DNA of 64,000 bases, taken from assembly GCA_016722375.1 (NCBI GenBank), contig JADKJG010000001.1:62001-126000 (forward strand), written 5' to 3'. How positions within the stretch are numbered: position 1 is the first letter of the stretch; the number at the start of each line of letters is the position of its first letter. Below, piece by piece: positions 1 to 9,484 of the stretch. The stretch comes from Bacteroidota bacterium (GTDB lineage: Bacteria; Bacteroidota; Bacteroidia; Chitinophagales; LD1). A program made the translations under genes and the position numbers. The notes under the pieces were generated by a model. The model did not search any database, was not told where the DNA came from, and was given only the letters and a program-made list of their open reading frames with translations.

Positions 1-2274
1 CAGATTGCCGCCACAGAGAGAATTTTATGGAAAATTGAAAGTTCGTATCAATCAAAAAAATGGTGTTCCACGGATGGAGGCGGTTATATCTGGCATACCA
101 CCGGCTCCGGTAAAACGCTGACCAGTTTTAAAGCGGCCAGATTAGCCACGCAACTTGAATTTATTGATAAAGTATTCTTTGTAGTAGATCGTAAGGACCT
201 GGACTTTCAAACGATGAAGGAATATCAGCGGTTTTCACCCGATAGTGTGAATGGCTCTGATAGTACAGCAGGTTTAAAGAGAAATATTGAAAAGGATGAC
301 AATAAGATTATAGTTACCACTATTCAAAAGCTGAATAACCTGATGAAAAGTGAGGGTGATTTAGCCATTTATCAAAAGCAAGTAGTTTTCATTTTCGATG
401 AAGCACATCGTTCTCAGTTTGGTGAAGCCCAAAAGAATCTGAAAAAGAAATTCAAGAAGTATTATCAGTTTGGTTTTACCGGTACGCCTATCTTTCCTCA
501 AAATGCTTTAGGCGCCGATACAACAGCCAGCGCTTTTGGACGTGAATTACACTCCTACGTTATTACGGATGCTATTAGAGATGAAAAGGTACTGAAATTT
601 AAAGTGGACTATAATGATGTTCGGCCTCAGTTTAAAAGTGTTGAAACCGAAATTGATGAGAAGAAACTAAGTGCTGCTGAAAACAAAAAAGCCCTTCTTC
701 ATCCGGCACGCATTAAAGAGGTTTCCCAATACATTTTACAGAATTTCAAATTAAAGACCCATCGCAATCAGGGAAGCAACAAAGGCTTTAATGCCATGTT
801 TGCGGTAAGCAGTATAGATGCCGCTAAATGTTTTTATGAGGAGTTAAACCATTTACAAAAAGGCAGCGATAAGCCTTTGAAAATTGCTACCATCTTCTCT
901 TTTGCCGCCAACGAAGAGCAGAGTGCAATAGGGGAGATAGTGGATGAGAGCTTTGAACCCTCGGCAATGGAAAGCAGTGCAAAAGAATTTCTCGCCAATG
1001 CTATCAATGACTATAACGCTATGTTCAAAACCAGTTATGGTGTTGACAGCATAGAGTTTCAAAACTACTACCGTGATTTAGCTAAACGCGTAAAGAATAA
1101 AGAGGTGGACCTCGTCATTGTAGTAGGAATGTTCTTAACCGGGTTTGATGCCCCAACTTTGAATACGCTGTTTGTAGATAAGAATTTGCGTTACCACGGT
1201 TTAATTCAAGCCTTTTCGCGCACCAATCGTATTTACGATGCTACCAAGACGTTTGGCAATATTGTTACGTTCCGAGATTTAGAGAGGGCAACTATTGATG
1301 CCATTACGCTCTTTGGTGATAGCAATACCAAAAACGTGGTTCTTGAAAAGAGCTATAAAGAATACTTAGAGGGCTTTACCGATGTCATCACAAGTGAAGC
1401 ACGCAGGGGTTATATTGAAGTAGTAAAAGATTTAAATGAAAAGTTTCCTAACCCCGATGCGATTGTAACTGAAAAGGACAAAAAAGAATTTTCAAAGTTA
1501 TTCGGAGAATATTTGCGAGTAGAAAACATACTCCAGAATTACGATGAATTCAACCACCTTAAAGCGTTTCAGGCCATAGACCAAAATGATGCTGCGGCTA
1601 TTGAAGCATTTAAAAAGGCTAATTATTTGACAGATGAGGATATAGCCTCTATGCAAAAGATTGATTTGCTGAAAGAACGGACCATCCAGGATTATCGCTC
1701 TACCTATAATGATATACGGGATTGGTTGAGACGGGAAAAATTTGGTAAAGAATCAGAAGAATCAAAAATTGATTGGGATGATGTAGTGTTCGAGGTTGAT
1801 TTATTAAAGTCGCAGGAGATAAACCTTGATTATATCCTTGAATTAATTTTTGAGCATAACAAAAAGACGAAAGACAAAGCGACTTTAATAGAGGAGATTC
1901 GCAGAGTTATCCGCGCCAGTGTAGGTAACAGAGCCAAAGAGAATTTGGTAGTTGATTTTATTAATGAAACTGAACTGGATACCCTTCAAGATAAAGCGAA
2001 TGTTATAGATTCATTCTTTGAATATGCCCAAAGCAAGCAAAAAGCAGAAGCGTCAGAATTAATTGCCGAAGAAAATTTAAATGAGGAAGCAACCAAACGT
2101 TATATCACCGTTTCTTTAAAGCGGGAATTTGCAAGTGACAACGGAACCGAACTCAACACCCTTTTACCAAAAATGAGTCCTTTAAACCCTCAGTATTTGT
2201 CAAAGAAGCAAAGTGTGTTTCAAAAGTTGACCTTATTTATTGAGAAGTTTAAGGGTGTAGGTGGCAAACTTTAA
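1..2274 (+). CDS. hsdR: Type I restriction-modification system, endonuclease/translocase subunit R (5' truncated by window)
   Basis: The frame is open from base 1, so the gene starts outside the window; an internal ATG at 214 is not the true start. Visible from the first codons is the Walker A motif (HTTGSGKT, bases 88-120), then the DEAH box (FIFDEAH, near base 395) and the later helicase region with GFDAPTLNTLFVDK and QAFSRTNR. The C-terminal part is helical, as in HsdR. About 757 residues are present; HsdR is usually about 1000, so the N-terminal PD-(D/E)XK nuclease region is missing from view. With HsdM and HsdS it would translocate and cleave foreign DNA. hsdM/hsdS are not in this window and presumably lie upstream. 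No frameshift is seen in the visible part. Confidence 0.93.
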   Translation, partial: QIAATERILWKIESSYQSKKWCSTDGGGYIWHTTGSGKTLTSFKAARLATQLEFIDKVFFVVDRKDLDFQTMKEYQRFSPDSVNGSDSTAGLKRNIEKDDNKIIVTTIQKLNNLMKSEGDLAIYQKQVVFIFDEAHRSQFGEAQKNLKKKFKKYYQFGFTGTPIFPQNALGADTTASAFGRELHSYVITDAIRDEKVLKFKVDYNDVRPQFKSVETEIDEKKLSAAENKKALLHPARIKEVSQYILQNFKLKTHRNQGSNKGFNAMFAVSSIDAAKCFYEELNHLQKGSDKPLKIATIFSFAANEEQSAIGEIVDESFEPSAMESSAKEFLANAINDYNAMFKTSYGVDSIEFQNYYRDLAKRVKNKEVDLVIVVGMFLTGFDAPTLNTLFVDKNLRYHGLIQAFSRTNRIYDATKTFGNIVTFRDLERATIDAITLFGDSNTKNVVLEKSYKEYLEGFTDVITSEARRGYIEVVKDLNEKFPNPDAIVTEKDKKEFSKLFGEYLRVENILQNYDEFNHLKAFQAIDQNDAAAIEAFKKANYLTDEDIASMQKIDLLKERTIQDYRSTYNDIRDWLRREKFGKESEESKIDWDDVVFEVDLLKSQEINLDYILELIFEHNKKTKDKATLIEEIRRVIRASVGNRAKENLVVDFINETELDTLQDKANVIDSFFEYAQSKQKAEASELIAEENLNEEATKRYITVSLKREFASDNGTELNTLLPKMSPLNPQYLSKKQSVFQKLTLFIEKFKGVGGKL

Positions 2275-2313
2275 ATACACAAAGATAATCGGTATCGCTC
2301 TCGCTCACTCCAC

Positions 2314-2337
2314 TGGCACGAGCGTCCGCTCGTGCCA
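2314..2337. repeat. Perfect hairpin repeat, family A copy 1
   Basis: Arms of 11 bases (TGGCACGAGCG and its complement) around a 2-base centre. The same core GAGCGTCCGCTC recurs at 19690-19748 and, with one change, at 58671-58694, always between genes. It behaves like a REP-type dispersed palindrome. It lies 40 bases after hsdR and could also form a stem in the hsdR transcript, but no T-run follows. Confidence 0.75.
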
Positions 2338-2383
2338 CCTTTTCGCATTTAATTATCGTCACCCAAAAATATATCGCTAACCT

Positions 2384-2566
2384 TTAGCGGACTTTCGGAG
2401 CAGGCGTTGCTGTAAAGATATTTGCTACGAGTGCGGCTCGCAAATCCTCTTTCTCAAAAATATTTTCATCCCTATGTATTACGATACATTGACAATCTTT
2501 TGGGGTGAATGTATCTTGGTATTGTAAACGAAGAATAACATAACCAAAACACAGCGTATGAAACAA
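2384..2566 (-). pseudogene. Possible C-terminal gene remnant in the hsdR / fibronectin-III spacer
   Basis: A 60-codon frame beginning with TTG that has a protein-like composition (PKDCQCIVIHRDENIF near the middle, ending TPAPKVR). There is no recognisable start, ribosome site or signal peptide. It may be the tail of a lost gene, or chance. I recognise no family. The rest of the spacer 2275-2754 holds the hairpin at 2314 and nothing else I can support. Confidence 0.22.
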
Positions 2567-2754
2567 GCTTAACGCCCTTCAGCAAGGCCAGCCGAGAAGC
2601 CGGTTCTGAACCTTTCTTTCCTGCTTCAACAAAAAATGAATATGGTCCATGCACAGCCTTTAGTTCCGACAATTCGGAATGCGGCGAGCGGTAGGACGCT
2701 TCAGCCCTCTCACGGCGAGTGAGCATTATTTTTAAATAGTTTAAAACAACAATT

Positions 2755-3498
2755 ATGAAAACGTTAAACAGAAGCCAGCGCCGGATGAGCTGGAAGCGCT
2801 TCAACAAACAAGCAAAAAGTAGAATCGCTAAAAAACCGGTATCTCTTATAGGTATCCTATTTCAAATGGTGGTGATCATTCTGACCATCTATGCTGCTAA
2901 AATCGGTCTGACCGGCACCACGCCGCTTCAACTGTTGGAGCGCTGGAGAACAGTCATCGTCAAGATGACCGGCAATCCGAATTTCGCAACAACAATACCG
3001 TCACTGGCAGACCAGACTCTAATGTGTGATGCGTTGGAAGTGGCTATTCAGAATGCGGAAAGCGGCGACCATGATAAAATAGCACTTCGCGACGAAATAT
3101 TCGACGATGCCAAGGATATGTTCCGGCTCGTGGTGTATTATGTCACTCAAATAGCGCAGGGCAATTCCGAGATCATTCGCAGTGCAGGTTTGGCAGTGAA
3201 GCAAGGCCGTGGTCCATCGCAAATACCCGCACAGGTGCAAAATGTGAAAGCCGCTTATTATGGTGTGGCGAAGATCAAGTTGCTGTGGAGGTCGGTTGGT
3301 ACTCATCCGCATTACAACATCGAAAAAACCACCGACCCCATAAATGGTCCGTGGCAGTTCGTGGATATCGGTACTTTCCGCACCAGGTATGTGGTAGAAG
3401 ACCTGACTCCGGGTGTGGAGTATTTCTTCCGCATCAGTGCGGATAACTCACTCGGTCAAGGCTTTGTGAGCGAGGTGGCTAACTTCCGTTGCGGATAA
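2755..3498 (+). CDS. Fibronectin type III domain protein with one N-terminal membrane segment (paralog 1 of 3)
   Basis: 247 residues. A basic N-terminus (about residues 1-30) precedes one hydrophobic segment at about 33-52, then a helical region containing LLERWR and MTGNPNF, then a C-terminal fibronectin-III-like domain at about 155-246 with the motifs LTPGVEYFFRI and NSLGQGFVSEV. It is clearly homologous along its whole length to the proteins at 52605-53354 (closest) and 21755-22444 (distant). The function is unknown; the layout suggests an inner-membrane anchor with a soluble domain. It stands alone with its own terminator immediately after, as do the two paralogs. Confidence 0.82.
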   Translation: MKTLNRSQRRMSWKRFNKQAKSRIAKKPVSLIGILFQMVVIILTIYAAKIGLTGTTPLQLLERWRTVIVKMTGNPNFATTIPSLADQTLMCDALEVAIQNAESGDHDKIALRDEIFDDAKDMFRLVVYYVTQIAQGNSEIIRSAGLAVKQGRGPSQIPAQVQNVKAAYYGVAKIKLLWRSVGTHPHYNIEKTTDPINGPWQFVDIGTFRTRYVVEDLTPGVEYFFRISADNSLGQGFVSEVANFRCG

Positions 3499-3527
3499 AT
3501 CTGCCACTCATTTTTTTCAGAAAGGTT

Positions 3528-3561
3528 CCTCGGTCAACGAAAGTTGGCCGGGGATTTTTTT
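3528..3561 (+). terminator. Rho-independent terminator of the fibronectin-III gene
   Basis: An 11-bp stem (CCTCGGTCAAC with GTTGGCCGGGG, G-U pairs included), GAAA tetraloop, then seven T. It begins 30 bases after the stop codon at 3498. Confidence 0.88.
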
Positions 3562-3722
3562 GAGTGCGGTAGAAGCTGCTTATAATTTGTAACGAATGAT
3601 TTACCCAACAGACCTAACCGAGAGACAAAGCCAAATCTTATCATTCCCGAATCAACTGCTTTTGTAAACCATCAAAACAGTTCCTATAATTTTACCTTAT
3701 TTGCCGCGCTTTTTACAGCACT

Positions 3723-5012
3723 ATGTTTAAACTTTATTGCGCCATATTGAAGGAGTTCCGAATCTTGATTCGCGACAAGGCGGCATTGACGGTGATGTTT
3801 GCGATGCCTATCTTGCTGGTGATTGTCATCACGAGCATTCAGCATAGCACCTTTAAAATGGTGAACGATAACAAGGTGCCTCTGCTGTTTTGCAACCGCG
3901 ACGGTGGCGAGAGCAGCAACCGGTTGCTCGATGCGCTGAAAGAAATTGGGATGTTTGATGTGCTTATGGCTGATTCATCTGTTGCAGATTCCAATCTCAC
4001 GGGTTTAATGCACCAGCACGACGCGCTGATTGCCATCGTTGTTCCGACAGGATTTTCACAGGCCATCTCGGTCAAAGCAAAATCAGTAACCGATAAGGCC
4101 TTGACTGAATTTGGAATGGAGGTGCAGAAGGAAGCAAAGAAATCTACACCGGCTCAGGCAGTGCAGCCGGTTACTATGTTTTATAATCCGGTGTTGCAGG
4201 AATCATTTCGCTTATCCGTGCAGGGAGCCTTGCAGAGCGCACAGCAGTTTACGGAGAACCGCGAGGTGTTGCAGGCTTTATATCGGGCTTTGAGCAACAA
4301 GCCCATGCCCGATTCTTTAGAACAACAGATTCTGCGTAACCAGTCGTTGATTAAACAGGTGCCTGTGGCAAAAGACGGCAGCAAGAATATTCCAAACGCC
4401 ACGCAGCACAACGTTCCAGCATGGACCATCTTCGCGATGTTTTTTATTGTGGTTTCGCTGAGCACCAATGTGGTGAAGGAGAAACAGAGCGGCAGTTTCA
4501 TTCGTTTGAAAACACTGCCTACGAGTTATGCGCTTACACTGGCTGCCAAACAAATCACCTATCTCTTCGTCACTCTTTTGCAGGTGCTGGTTATTTTCTC
4601 ACTCGGCATCTTTCTGTTTCCGCATATTGGTTTGCCTATCTTGGTTTTGCCATCAAATCTTTTGAATCTGTTTGCCGTCTCCGTCATTTGCGGATGGTGC
4701 GCGGTGAGTTATGGAGTGCTGCTCGGTGTTTTCGCCAAAACATTGGAACAAGCTATTGGCTTTGGTGCGGTGTCGGTAGTTATTCTGGCAGCGATTGGCG
4801 GCATCGTGGTGCCCGCCTTTGCCATGCCCGAATCGCTACAAATGATGATGAAGATATCGCCGCTTCATTGGTGTATGGAGGCTTATTCCACCCTGTTTTT
4901 GGAGGGGGGAAATACGAAAGATGTTTTGCATAGCTTATTTCCCCTGCTTGTTATTATAATTGCAATGCAATCCATTGCTTTTGCCGGATTGAAAAAACAA
5001 CGTTTGATTTAA
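3723..5012 (+). CDS. ABC-2 type transporter permease
   Basis: 429 residues with the ABC2_membrane_3 layout: one membrane helix near residues 20-42, a large outer loop (about 45-225), then a run of helices from about 230 to 425 (for example TIFAMFFIVVSLSTNVV) with the cytoplasmic KEKQSGSFIRLKTLP turn typical of this family. No ATPase gene is adjacent in the window. It is followed after 12 bases by an acyl carrier protein and two ketosynthases, so it may export the lipid or pigment these make; flexirubin and aryl-polyene clusters of Bacteroidota carry such permeases. Substrate assignment is inference. Confidence 0.85.
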   Translation: MFKLYCAILKEFRILIRDKAALTVMFAMPILLVIVITSIQHSTFKMVNDNKVPLLFCNRDGGESSNRLLDALKEIGMFDVLMADSSVADSNLTGLMHQHDALIAIVVPTGFSQAISVKAKSVTDKALTEFGMEVQKEAKKSTPAQAVQPVTMFYNPVLQESFRLSVQGALQSAQQFTENREVLQALYRALSNKPMPDSLEQQILRNQSLIKQVPVAKDGSKNIPNATQHNVPAWTIFAMFFIVVSLSTNVVKEKQSGSFIRLKTLPTSYALTLAAKQITYLFVTLLQVLVIFSLGIFLFPHIGLPILVLPSNLLNLFAVSVICGWCAVSYGVLLGVFAKTLEQAIGFGAVSVVILAAIGGIVVPAFAMPESLQMMMKISPLHWCMEAYSTLFLEGGNTKDVLHSLFPLLVIIIAMQSIAFAGLKKQRLI

Positions 5013-5024
5013 AGGAAAGATAAC

Positions 5025-5303
5025 ATGGATAAAGAACAAGAAAAACTCGAACTGAAACAGCACATCATCAAGTATCTGAATTTGCTGAATGTAACGCCAG
5101 AAGACATCAAGGATGATATGCCAATGTTCGGCGAAGGACTGGGACTGGATTCTATTGATTCTATCGAACTGGTGGTGATGCTCGAAAGAGAATATGGTTT
5201 GAAAATTGAGAACCCGAAAGATGGCCGTAAGATTTTGCAAAGCATCAATAGTATGATAGACTTCATCGAGCAAGGCAGAGCCGCGAAGTCAGACCCGACA
5301 TGA
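5025..5303 (+). CDS. Acyl carrier protein
   Basis: 92 residues. The phosphopantetheine site is visible as GLDSIDSIEL, with Ser43 as the attachment residue, followed by the acidic recognition helix (VVMLEREYGLKI). It differs from house-keeping AcpP, which usually has a DSLD motif and lies beside fabF. The gene overlaps the next ketosynthase start by 4 bases (ATGA), so the two are probably translationally coupled. It should carry the growing acyl or polyene chain for the ketosynthases downstream. Confidence 0.9.
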   Translation: MDKEQEKLELKQHIIKYLNLLNVTPEDIKDDMPMFGEGLGLDSIDSIELVVMLEREYGLKIENPKDGRKILQSINSMIDFIEQGRAAKSDPT

Positions 5304-6487
5304 GTAGAATCCTCATCACCGGAGTCGGTATCATCACGCCGATTGGCCGTTCCGTTTCAGAAAACCGCGAAGCTCTAAGGGAAGGACGAAACGGACTTTC
5401 TTCCTTAGAACAATTCCCCACTAAGTATGCTTCGCTGCTGCCCTTTGGTGAAATAAAAATCAGCAACGAAACCTTCCGGCAACAATTGCAGGTGACCGAA
5501 AAAGGAGTTACCCGCACTACCTTCCTCGCGCTGCATGCTTTTCAGCAAGCTATAGCAGACAGTGGCCTTTCTGCAAACGAACTGCAATCGTCCGGTACTG
5601 CTTTAATTGGCGGCAACACTATTGGCGGTATGTGTTTGAGTGATGAACTTTATATGGATTCCAACAAGAATGAGGTAGGCTCGGAATATATCTCTTCCTA
5701 CTATTTAGCCTCGGTGAACATGTACATACAACAACGGTACGGGATTGGCGGCGTGGTGAATACCTTCAACACGGCTTGTTCTTCTTCTGCCAATGCCATC
5801 ATGTACGGTGCGCGATTAATTCAAAACGGTTTTGCACAAAGAGCCATTGTGGGTGGTACAGATAGCCTCGCCAAATTCACCATTAACGGTTTCAACTCGC
5901 TCAATATTCTTTCTTCTTCTCCTTGTCGTCCTTTCGATGCCGACCGGTCGGGATTGAACTTAGGCGAAGGCGCAGCATTTCTTGTTTTGGAAAAGGAAGA
6001 AGATGTAAAGAACAAAAAGATTTATGCTTGTTTAAGTGGCTGGTCGAATAGCAACGATGCTTTCCATCCATCTTCTTTGTCGGACGATGGCGAAGGGCCT
6101 TATCTGGCAATGAAAAAAGCTTTGGATGTTGCAGGCCTTCAACCGCAGCAGGTAGATTATATCAACACACATGGCACTGCTACTGAAAACAATGATGAGA
6201 AAGAAAGCGTGGCGATGAAGCGTTTGTTTGAAACGCCTCCAGCCTTTTCTTCAACGAAATCAAATATAGGCCATACGCTTGGTGCTTCCGGTGCCATTGA
6301 AGCGGTGTTTTGTCTTTTGAATCTTCAGCATCAGGAAATATATCCCAGCCTGCGTTTTGATAAACCAATTGAAACCACCGGTCTTGCTCCGGTGACTGAA
6401 TATCGTCAAGCTGATTTAAGCCACGTCATGTCTAACTCTTTTGGTTTTGGAGGCAATTGCAGTTCACTTATTTTTTCAAAAGCATAA
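5300..6487 (+). CDS. Beta-ketoacyl-[acyl-carrier-protein] synthase (FabF-like, catalytically complete)
   Basis: 395 residues, thiolase fold. The condensing-enzyme triad is intact: Cys160 in NTACSSSANA, His291 in NTHGTATEN, His325 in SNIGHTLGASG. It is coupled to the ACP by a 4-base overlap and followed by a second, degenerate ketosynthase. A complete ketosynthase next to a chain-length-factor-like partner is the arrangement of ApeO/ApeC-type aryl-polyene and flexirubin systems; by that analogy it elongates an ACP-bound polyene chain. A general fatty-acid role is less likely because fabD, fabG and fabH are not nearby. Confidence 0.9.
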   Translation: MSRILITGVGIITPIGRSVSENREALREGRNGLSSLEQFPTKYASLLPFGEIKISNETFRQQLQVTEKGVTRTTFLALHAFQQAIADSGLSANELQSSGTALIGGNTIGGMCLSDELYMDSNKNEVGSEYISSYYLASVNMYIQQRYGIGGVVNTFNTACSSSANAIMYGARLIQNGFAQRAIVGGTDSLAKFTINGFNSLNILSSSPCRPFDADRSGLNLGEGAAFLVLEKEEDVKNKKIYACLSGWSNSNDAFHPSSLSDDGEGPYLAMKKALDVAGLQPQQVDYINTHGTATENNDEKESVAMKRLFETPPAFSSTKSNIGHTLGASGAIEAVFCLLNLQHQEIYPSLRFDKPIETTGLAPVTEYRQADLSHVMSNSFGFGGNCSSLIFSKA

Positions 6488-6650
6488 ATGGAAAAGTTCA
6501 CGGTTCATAGTTCATGGTTCACAGCAACAAGATGGGTAGTTGTACTACTTGCATCTTTTGTTGCTCGTATCAGGTATGCTATGTACTGTTTTCATTCGAT
6601 TGCGTATTTCGTTCTGTCAACGGCCAACCGCCCTTTGTAAACTATTCGCC
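6488..6650 (+). other. Spacer between the two ketosynthase genes; no convincing gene
   Basis: A 50-codon frame starts directly after the upstream stop (TAA then ATG) and ends at 6640, but its start overlaps a low-complexity GTTCA-type repeat (6496-6523) that looks non-coding. No protein family is recognised, so the spacer is best regarded as non-coding. Confidence 0.4.
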
Positions 6651-7691
6651 ATGTTCTTCATCCATCAAAGTTCATGTATCAGTCATCAGCCCACTTTCAA
6701 CGAGGTGGACTTGGAGCATATAAGACCTTCGGAGAATAATCTGATTCATGCTATTGAACCGAAGTACGAAAACATTCCTTTAGGTCAATTGCGTCGAATG
6801 GGTAAGGCGCTGCGCATGGGTGTTGGAACAGGAATGAAATTGTTGTCGCAATATCCCGCTGATGGAATTTTGATTGCTACGGCAAACGGAGGTATTGAAG
6901 ACAGCATCATGTTTCTGAACCAGATTATGGAGTATGAAGAAGGCAGGCTGACTCCCACACACTTTGTTCAAAGCACCTATAATGCCATAGCGGGAATGAT
7001 GGGTATAATTAATAAGAATACCGGTTATAATGCCACGCACGTTCATAGGGGCATTGCCTTTGAAAATGCTGTATTGGATGCTGCTATGCTGCTAAATGAA
7101 AATCCTGCACATCAATATATTGTAGGAGGGGTAGATGAAATTTCGGCGCGCAATCACCGTCTGGTTTTTTTAGCCGGTTGGTATAAACAGGAGCCCACAT
7201 TGAATACGGATTTGTATTCAACAGATTCAGCCGGCACTCTTCCCGGCGAAGGTGCTGCTATGTTTCTCGTAAATAATAAAGCCGAGGGAGCATCGGCACA
7301 CCTTCGAGACTTGGAAATGGTGAATACAAAGGATGAAAATGTTGTACAACAGCGATTGAAACTTTTCCTTGATAAAAACCTTGTTGATGGCAAGTCTGTT
7401 GACCTTTTTCTGCATGGAGAAAGTGGCGATAACCGAATATTGAAATATTATACCGGTGCTGAGCAATGCGTCGGAGAGGCAACAACAATAGCCCGGTTTA
7501 AACATATCACGGGAGAATTTCAAACCGTATCGGCTTTGGCCTTGTGGATGGCTTGTCATGTTCTAGAAACACAGAGTCTGCCTCAACATATAGTGAAGCA
7601 AAAAGGAAGGACAAGTTCATTTAACCGAATCCTGATTTATAATAATTATCAGGGTGCGCAGCATGGGTTCATGCTGATTGATAAAGTTTGA
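6651..7691 (+). CDS. Ketosynthase-like protein lacking the catalytic triad (chain-length-factor type)
   Basis: About 346 residues when started at the ATG at 6651, where the protein begins MFFIHQSSCISHQPTF; the CIS-QPTF start is what this family normally shows. A longer reading from TTG 6540 adds an unlikely hydrophobic stretch. The fold is that of a ketosynthase, but the nucleophile is absent (HVHRGIAFENA where TACSSS is expected), LHGES replaces THGT, and the second His motif is lost. It is therefore probably the non-catalytic partner (chain length factor) of the preceding ketosynthase. Its stop codon abuts the stop of the opposite-strand dehydratase with no spacing. Confidence 0.8.
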   Translation: MFFIHQSSCISHQPTFNEVDLEHIRPSENNLIHAIEPKYENIPLGQLRRMGKALRMGVGTGMKLLSQYPADGILIATANGGIEDSIMFLNQIMEYEEGRLTPTHFVQSTYNAIAGMMGIINKNTGYNATHVHRGIAFENAVLDAAMLLNENPAHQYIVGGVDEISARNHRLVFLAGWYKQEPTLNTDLYSTDSAGTLPGEGAAMFLVNNKAEGASAHLRDLEMVNTKDENVVQQRLKLFLDKNLVDGKSVDLFLHGESGDNRILKYYTGAEQCVGEATTIARFKHITGEFQTVSALALWMACHVLETQSLPQHIVKQKGRTSSFNRILIYNNYQGAQHGFMLIDKV

Positions 7692-8126
7692 TTACTCCGG
7701 TTCCGGTTCAAAGAAAACTTTCATACGGCAGGATGCAATTTCATTTCCCGCGTTCATAATCCTTCCTGAAACCACCGTAACAGTTCCGAAGACCTGATTT
7801 TCAATGGTAATTTCGGTGGTTAACTCCTCTCCTATTATGGGCAACCGCGTATAAACAAAGTCCCGAATTTCACCAATAAATCCTATGCGAGGGGGCTTTC
7901 CATTCAAATAATCTTCATAACCCAATTTGCAACCAGAAGTCTGAGCCATGTTTTCAAGCAGTCCGGCCATACTCAGTTTTCCATCCTCACAAAGAACATG
8001 ATCTGCATCAAAACTAAAGGTAGTGGTACAAGTTTTATCAGTCACGGATGATAATGAGCTGATTAATACAAAAGGTTTCTTTTGAGGAATAAGTTGTTCT
8101 AATTTTTCACCGTTAATGGGAAACAT
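7692..8126 (-). CDS. 3-hydroxyacyl-ACP dehydratase-like hotdog protein (ApeI/ApeP/FabZ type)
   Basis: 144 residues from ATG 8126 (MFPINGEKLEQLIPQKKPFV); an upstream ATG at 8162 would add 12 residues that look non-native. The hotdog active-site region reads DHVLCEDGKLSMAGLLENMAQ, aligning with FabZ so that His and Glu are kept, while the usual GHFPG..P.PG is altered as in aryl-polyene dehydratases. It converges with the chain-length-factor gene. The role inferred is dehydration of ACP-bound 3-hydroxyacyl intermediates for the neighbouring ketosynthases. Confidence 0.78.
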   Translation of the reverse strand: MFPINGEKLEQLIPQKKPFVLISSLSSVTDKTCTTTFSFDADHVLCEDGKLSMAGLLENMAQTSGCKLGYEDYLNGKPPRIGFIGEIRDFVYTRLPIIGEELTTEITIENQVFGTVTVVSGRIMNAGNEIASCRMKVFFEPEPE

Positions 8127-8198
8127 GAATGTGGTCTTTTTTGAAAAAAAATGCCTCCACATAAAACAATATGTGAAGGCACAAAAATGTATTTCTAA

Positions 8199-9383
8199 TT
8201 ACTGAATGACAATAGTTTGAAGGATGCCTTGCATTACCGCCGAAGCATCGCTACCAACAGTGGCAGCAGAGCCTTGAGAATGCCGCGCTCTTACATCTAT
8301 AGTATAGGTTCCTGCCGGAAGAACATATACATTGGGAGTGGTCGCCGCAAAGGTGCTCATAGACCAATATTCAAAGCCCCCGTTAAACCCGTTTCCATTA
8401 ATGGCCCATAACCTCTTGTAAGCACCATCGGCGATCTGAGTACCATTAATGGTCAAGCTAATATCTATGATTGAACCCTGTCCGCCTAAATTGGCCGTCC
8501 CCTGACTCTGTATACCACCGGTTGTAATAATCTGGATGGATGCTGTGTTTGCTAAAGTGATTGTCTGAGTCAATCCTGGAATATTCTGCCAAGCTCCAAG
8601 TGGAGAAGCTGTAATACTTGCAATCTGAGCTACTTGATTAATCACCCAATTAATTCCGCCACTAGGTCCTGTAGGGCCGGTAGCACCGGTTCCAGTTGGC
8701 CCGGTTGGGCCCGTAACACCGTCTGCCCCAGTTGGACCTGTAGCACCATCCGCGCCAGTGGGCCCGTCTATACCATCAACACCTGCTGGGCCGGTTGCAC
8801 CATCAGCGCCAGAAGGTCCTGCAATTCCAGTTGGTCCAGTAGGGCCATCAGCACCGGATGGTCCAGTTGGTCCAGTTAAACCATCAGTTCCCGAAGGACC
8901 GGTTAAACCAGGTCCACCTGCGGCACCAGTTGGCCCGGGTACACCAGTAGGTCCCGGAGGGCCGGCTAAACTATTTGCAGCAAAAAGTGCATACGGAACG
9001 CTCATCAACTGCGAAGTTCCCATATCCACATAATTAGCTCCCCCATTGGGATCCACCAAAACTTGCAGATATTTTGGACCGTTACTCCAATCTACAACTG
9101 CCAAGTTGCCATTGGTACCAATAGAATAGTTAATCAGACCAAACTGATTGGTTGTGGTGGATGCATCCTCCTGAAATACAGTTGCGCCATTCAAGGTAAG
9201 GTTGTGAATAATAAATCGGACCGAGACATTTCTTCCATCAGGCAAAGGCTTTCCTGTATTGTCACGAACTACCGCTTGATAATTCATTTTTTGAGGCGAC
9301 TGAGCAAAAGAATCGGACTGCGTTGACGTTAAAATGAAACAGAAAAGCAATCCTAAAAAGTTGTAGCTGTAAATTTTCTTCAT
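8199..9383 (-). CDS. Secreted protein with a collagen-like Gly-X-Y region
   Basis: 394 residues. An N-terminal signal peptide ends near FAQSPQKMNYQAVVRD, the latter being the usual start of a conserved Bacteroidota N-terminal domain (about residues 28-138, ending MSVPYALFAANSL). Residues about 140-243 are uninterrupted Gly-X-Y triplets rich in GPTG, GPSG and GADG. A C-terminal beta-rich domain (about 245-394) follows, with no T9SS sorting motif. Bacterial collagen-like regions form triple helices and serve as stalks. No hydroxyproline system is needed: Thr and Pro dominate the Y position. It stands alone. The role, presumably surface or appendage, is inferred. Confidence 0.88.
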   Translation of the reverse strand: MKKIYSYNFLGLLFCFILTSTQSDSFAQSPQKMNYQAVVRDNTGKPLPDGRNVSVRFIIHNLTLNGATVFQEDASTTTNQFGLINYSIGTNGNLAVVDWSNGPKYLQVLVDPNGGANYVDMGTSQLMSVPYALFAANSLAGPPGPTGVPGPTGAAGGPGLTGPSGTDGLTGPTGPSGADGPTGPTGIAGPSGADGATGPAGVDGIDGPTGADGATGPTGADGVTGPTGPTGTGATGPTGPSGGINWVINQVAQIASITASPLGAWQNIPGLTQTITLANTASIQIITTGGIQSQGTANLGGQGSIIDISLTINGTQIADGAYKRLWAINGNGFNGGFEYWSMSTFAATTPNVYVLPAGTYTIDVRARHSQGSAATVGSDASAVMQGILQTIVIQ

Positions 9384-9484
9384 GTAATCGTTTTATTTAT
9401 AAAGAGCCAAAGTAGTGAAAAGATTACACCAATTCTATCTTTTCCGGAAATAAAATATTTTCTAAAAATCAGTGCAACCAATTT

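Noticed and set aside
4111..4933. Alternative frames inside the ABC permease gene
   Set aside because: Shadows of the conserved permease frame.
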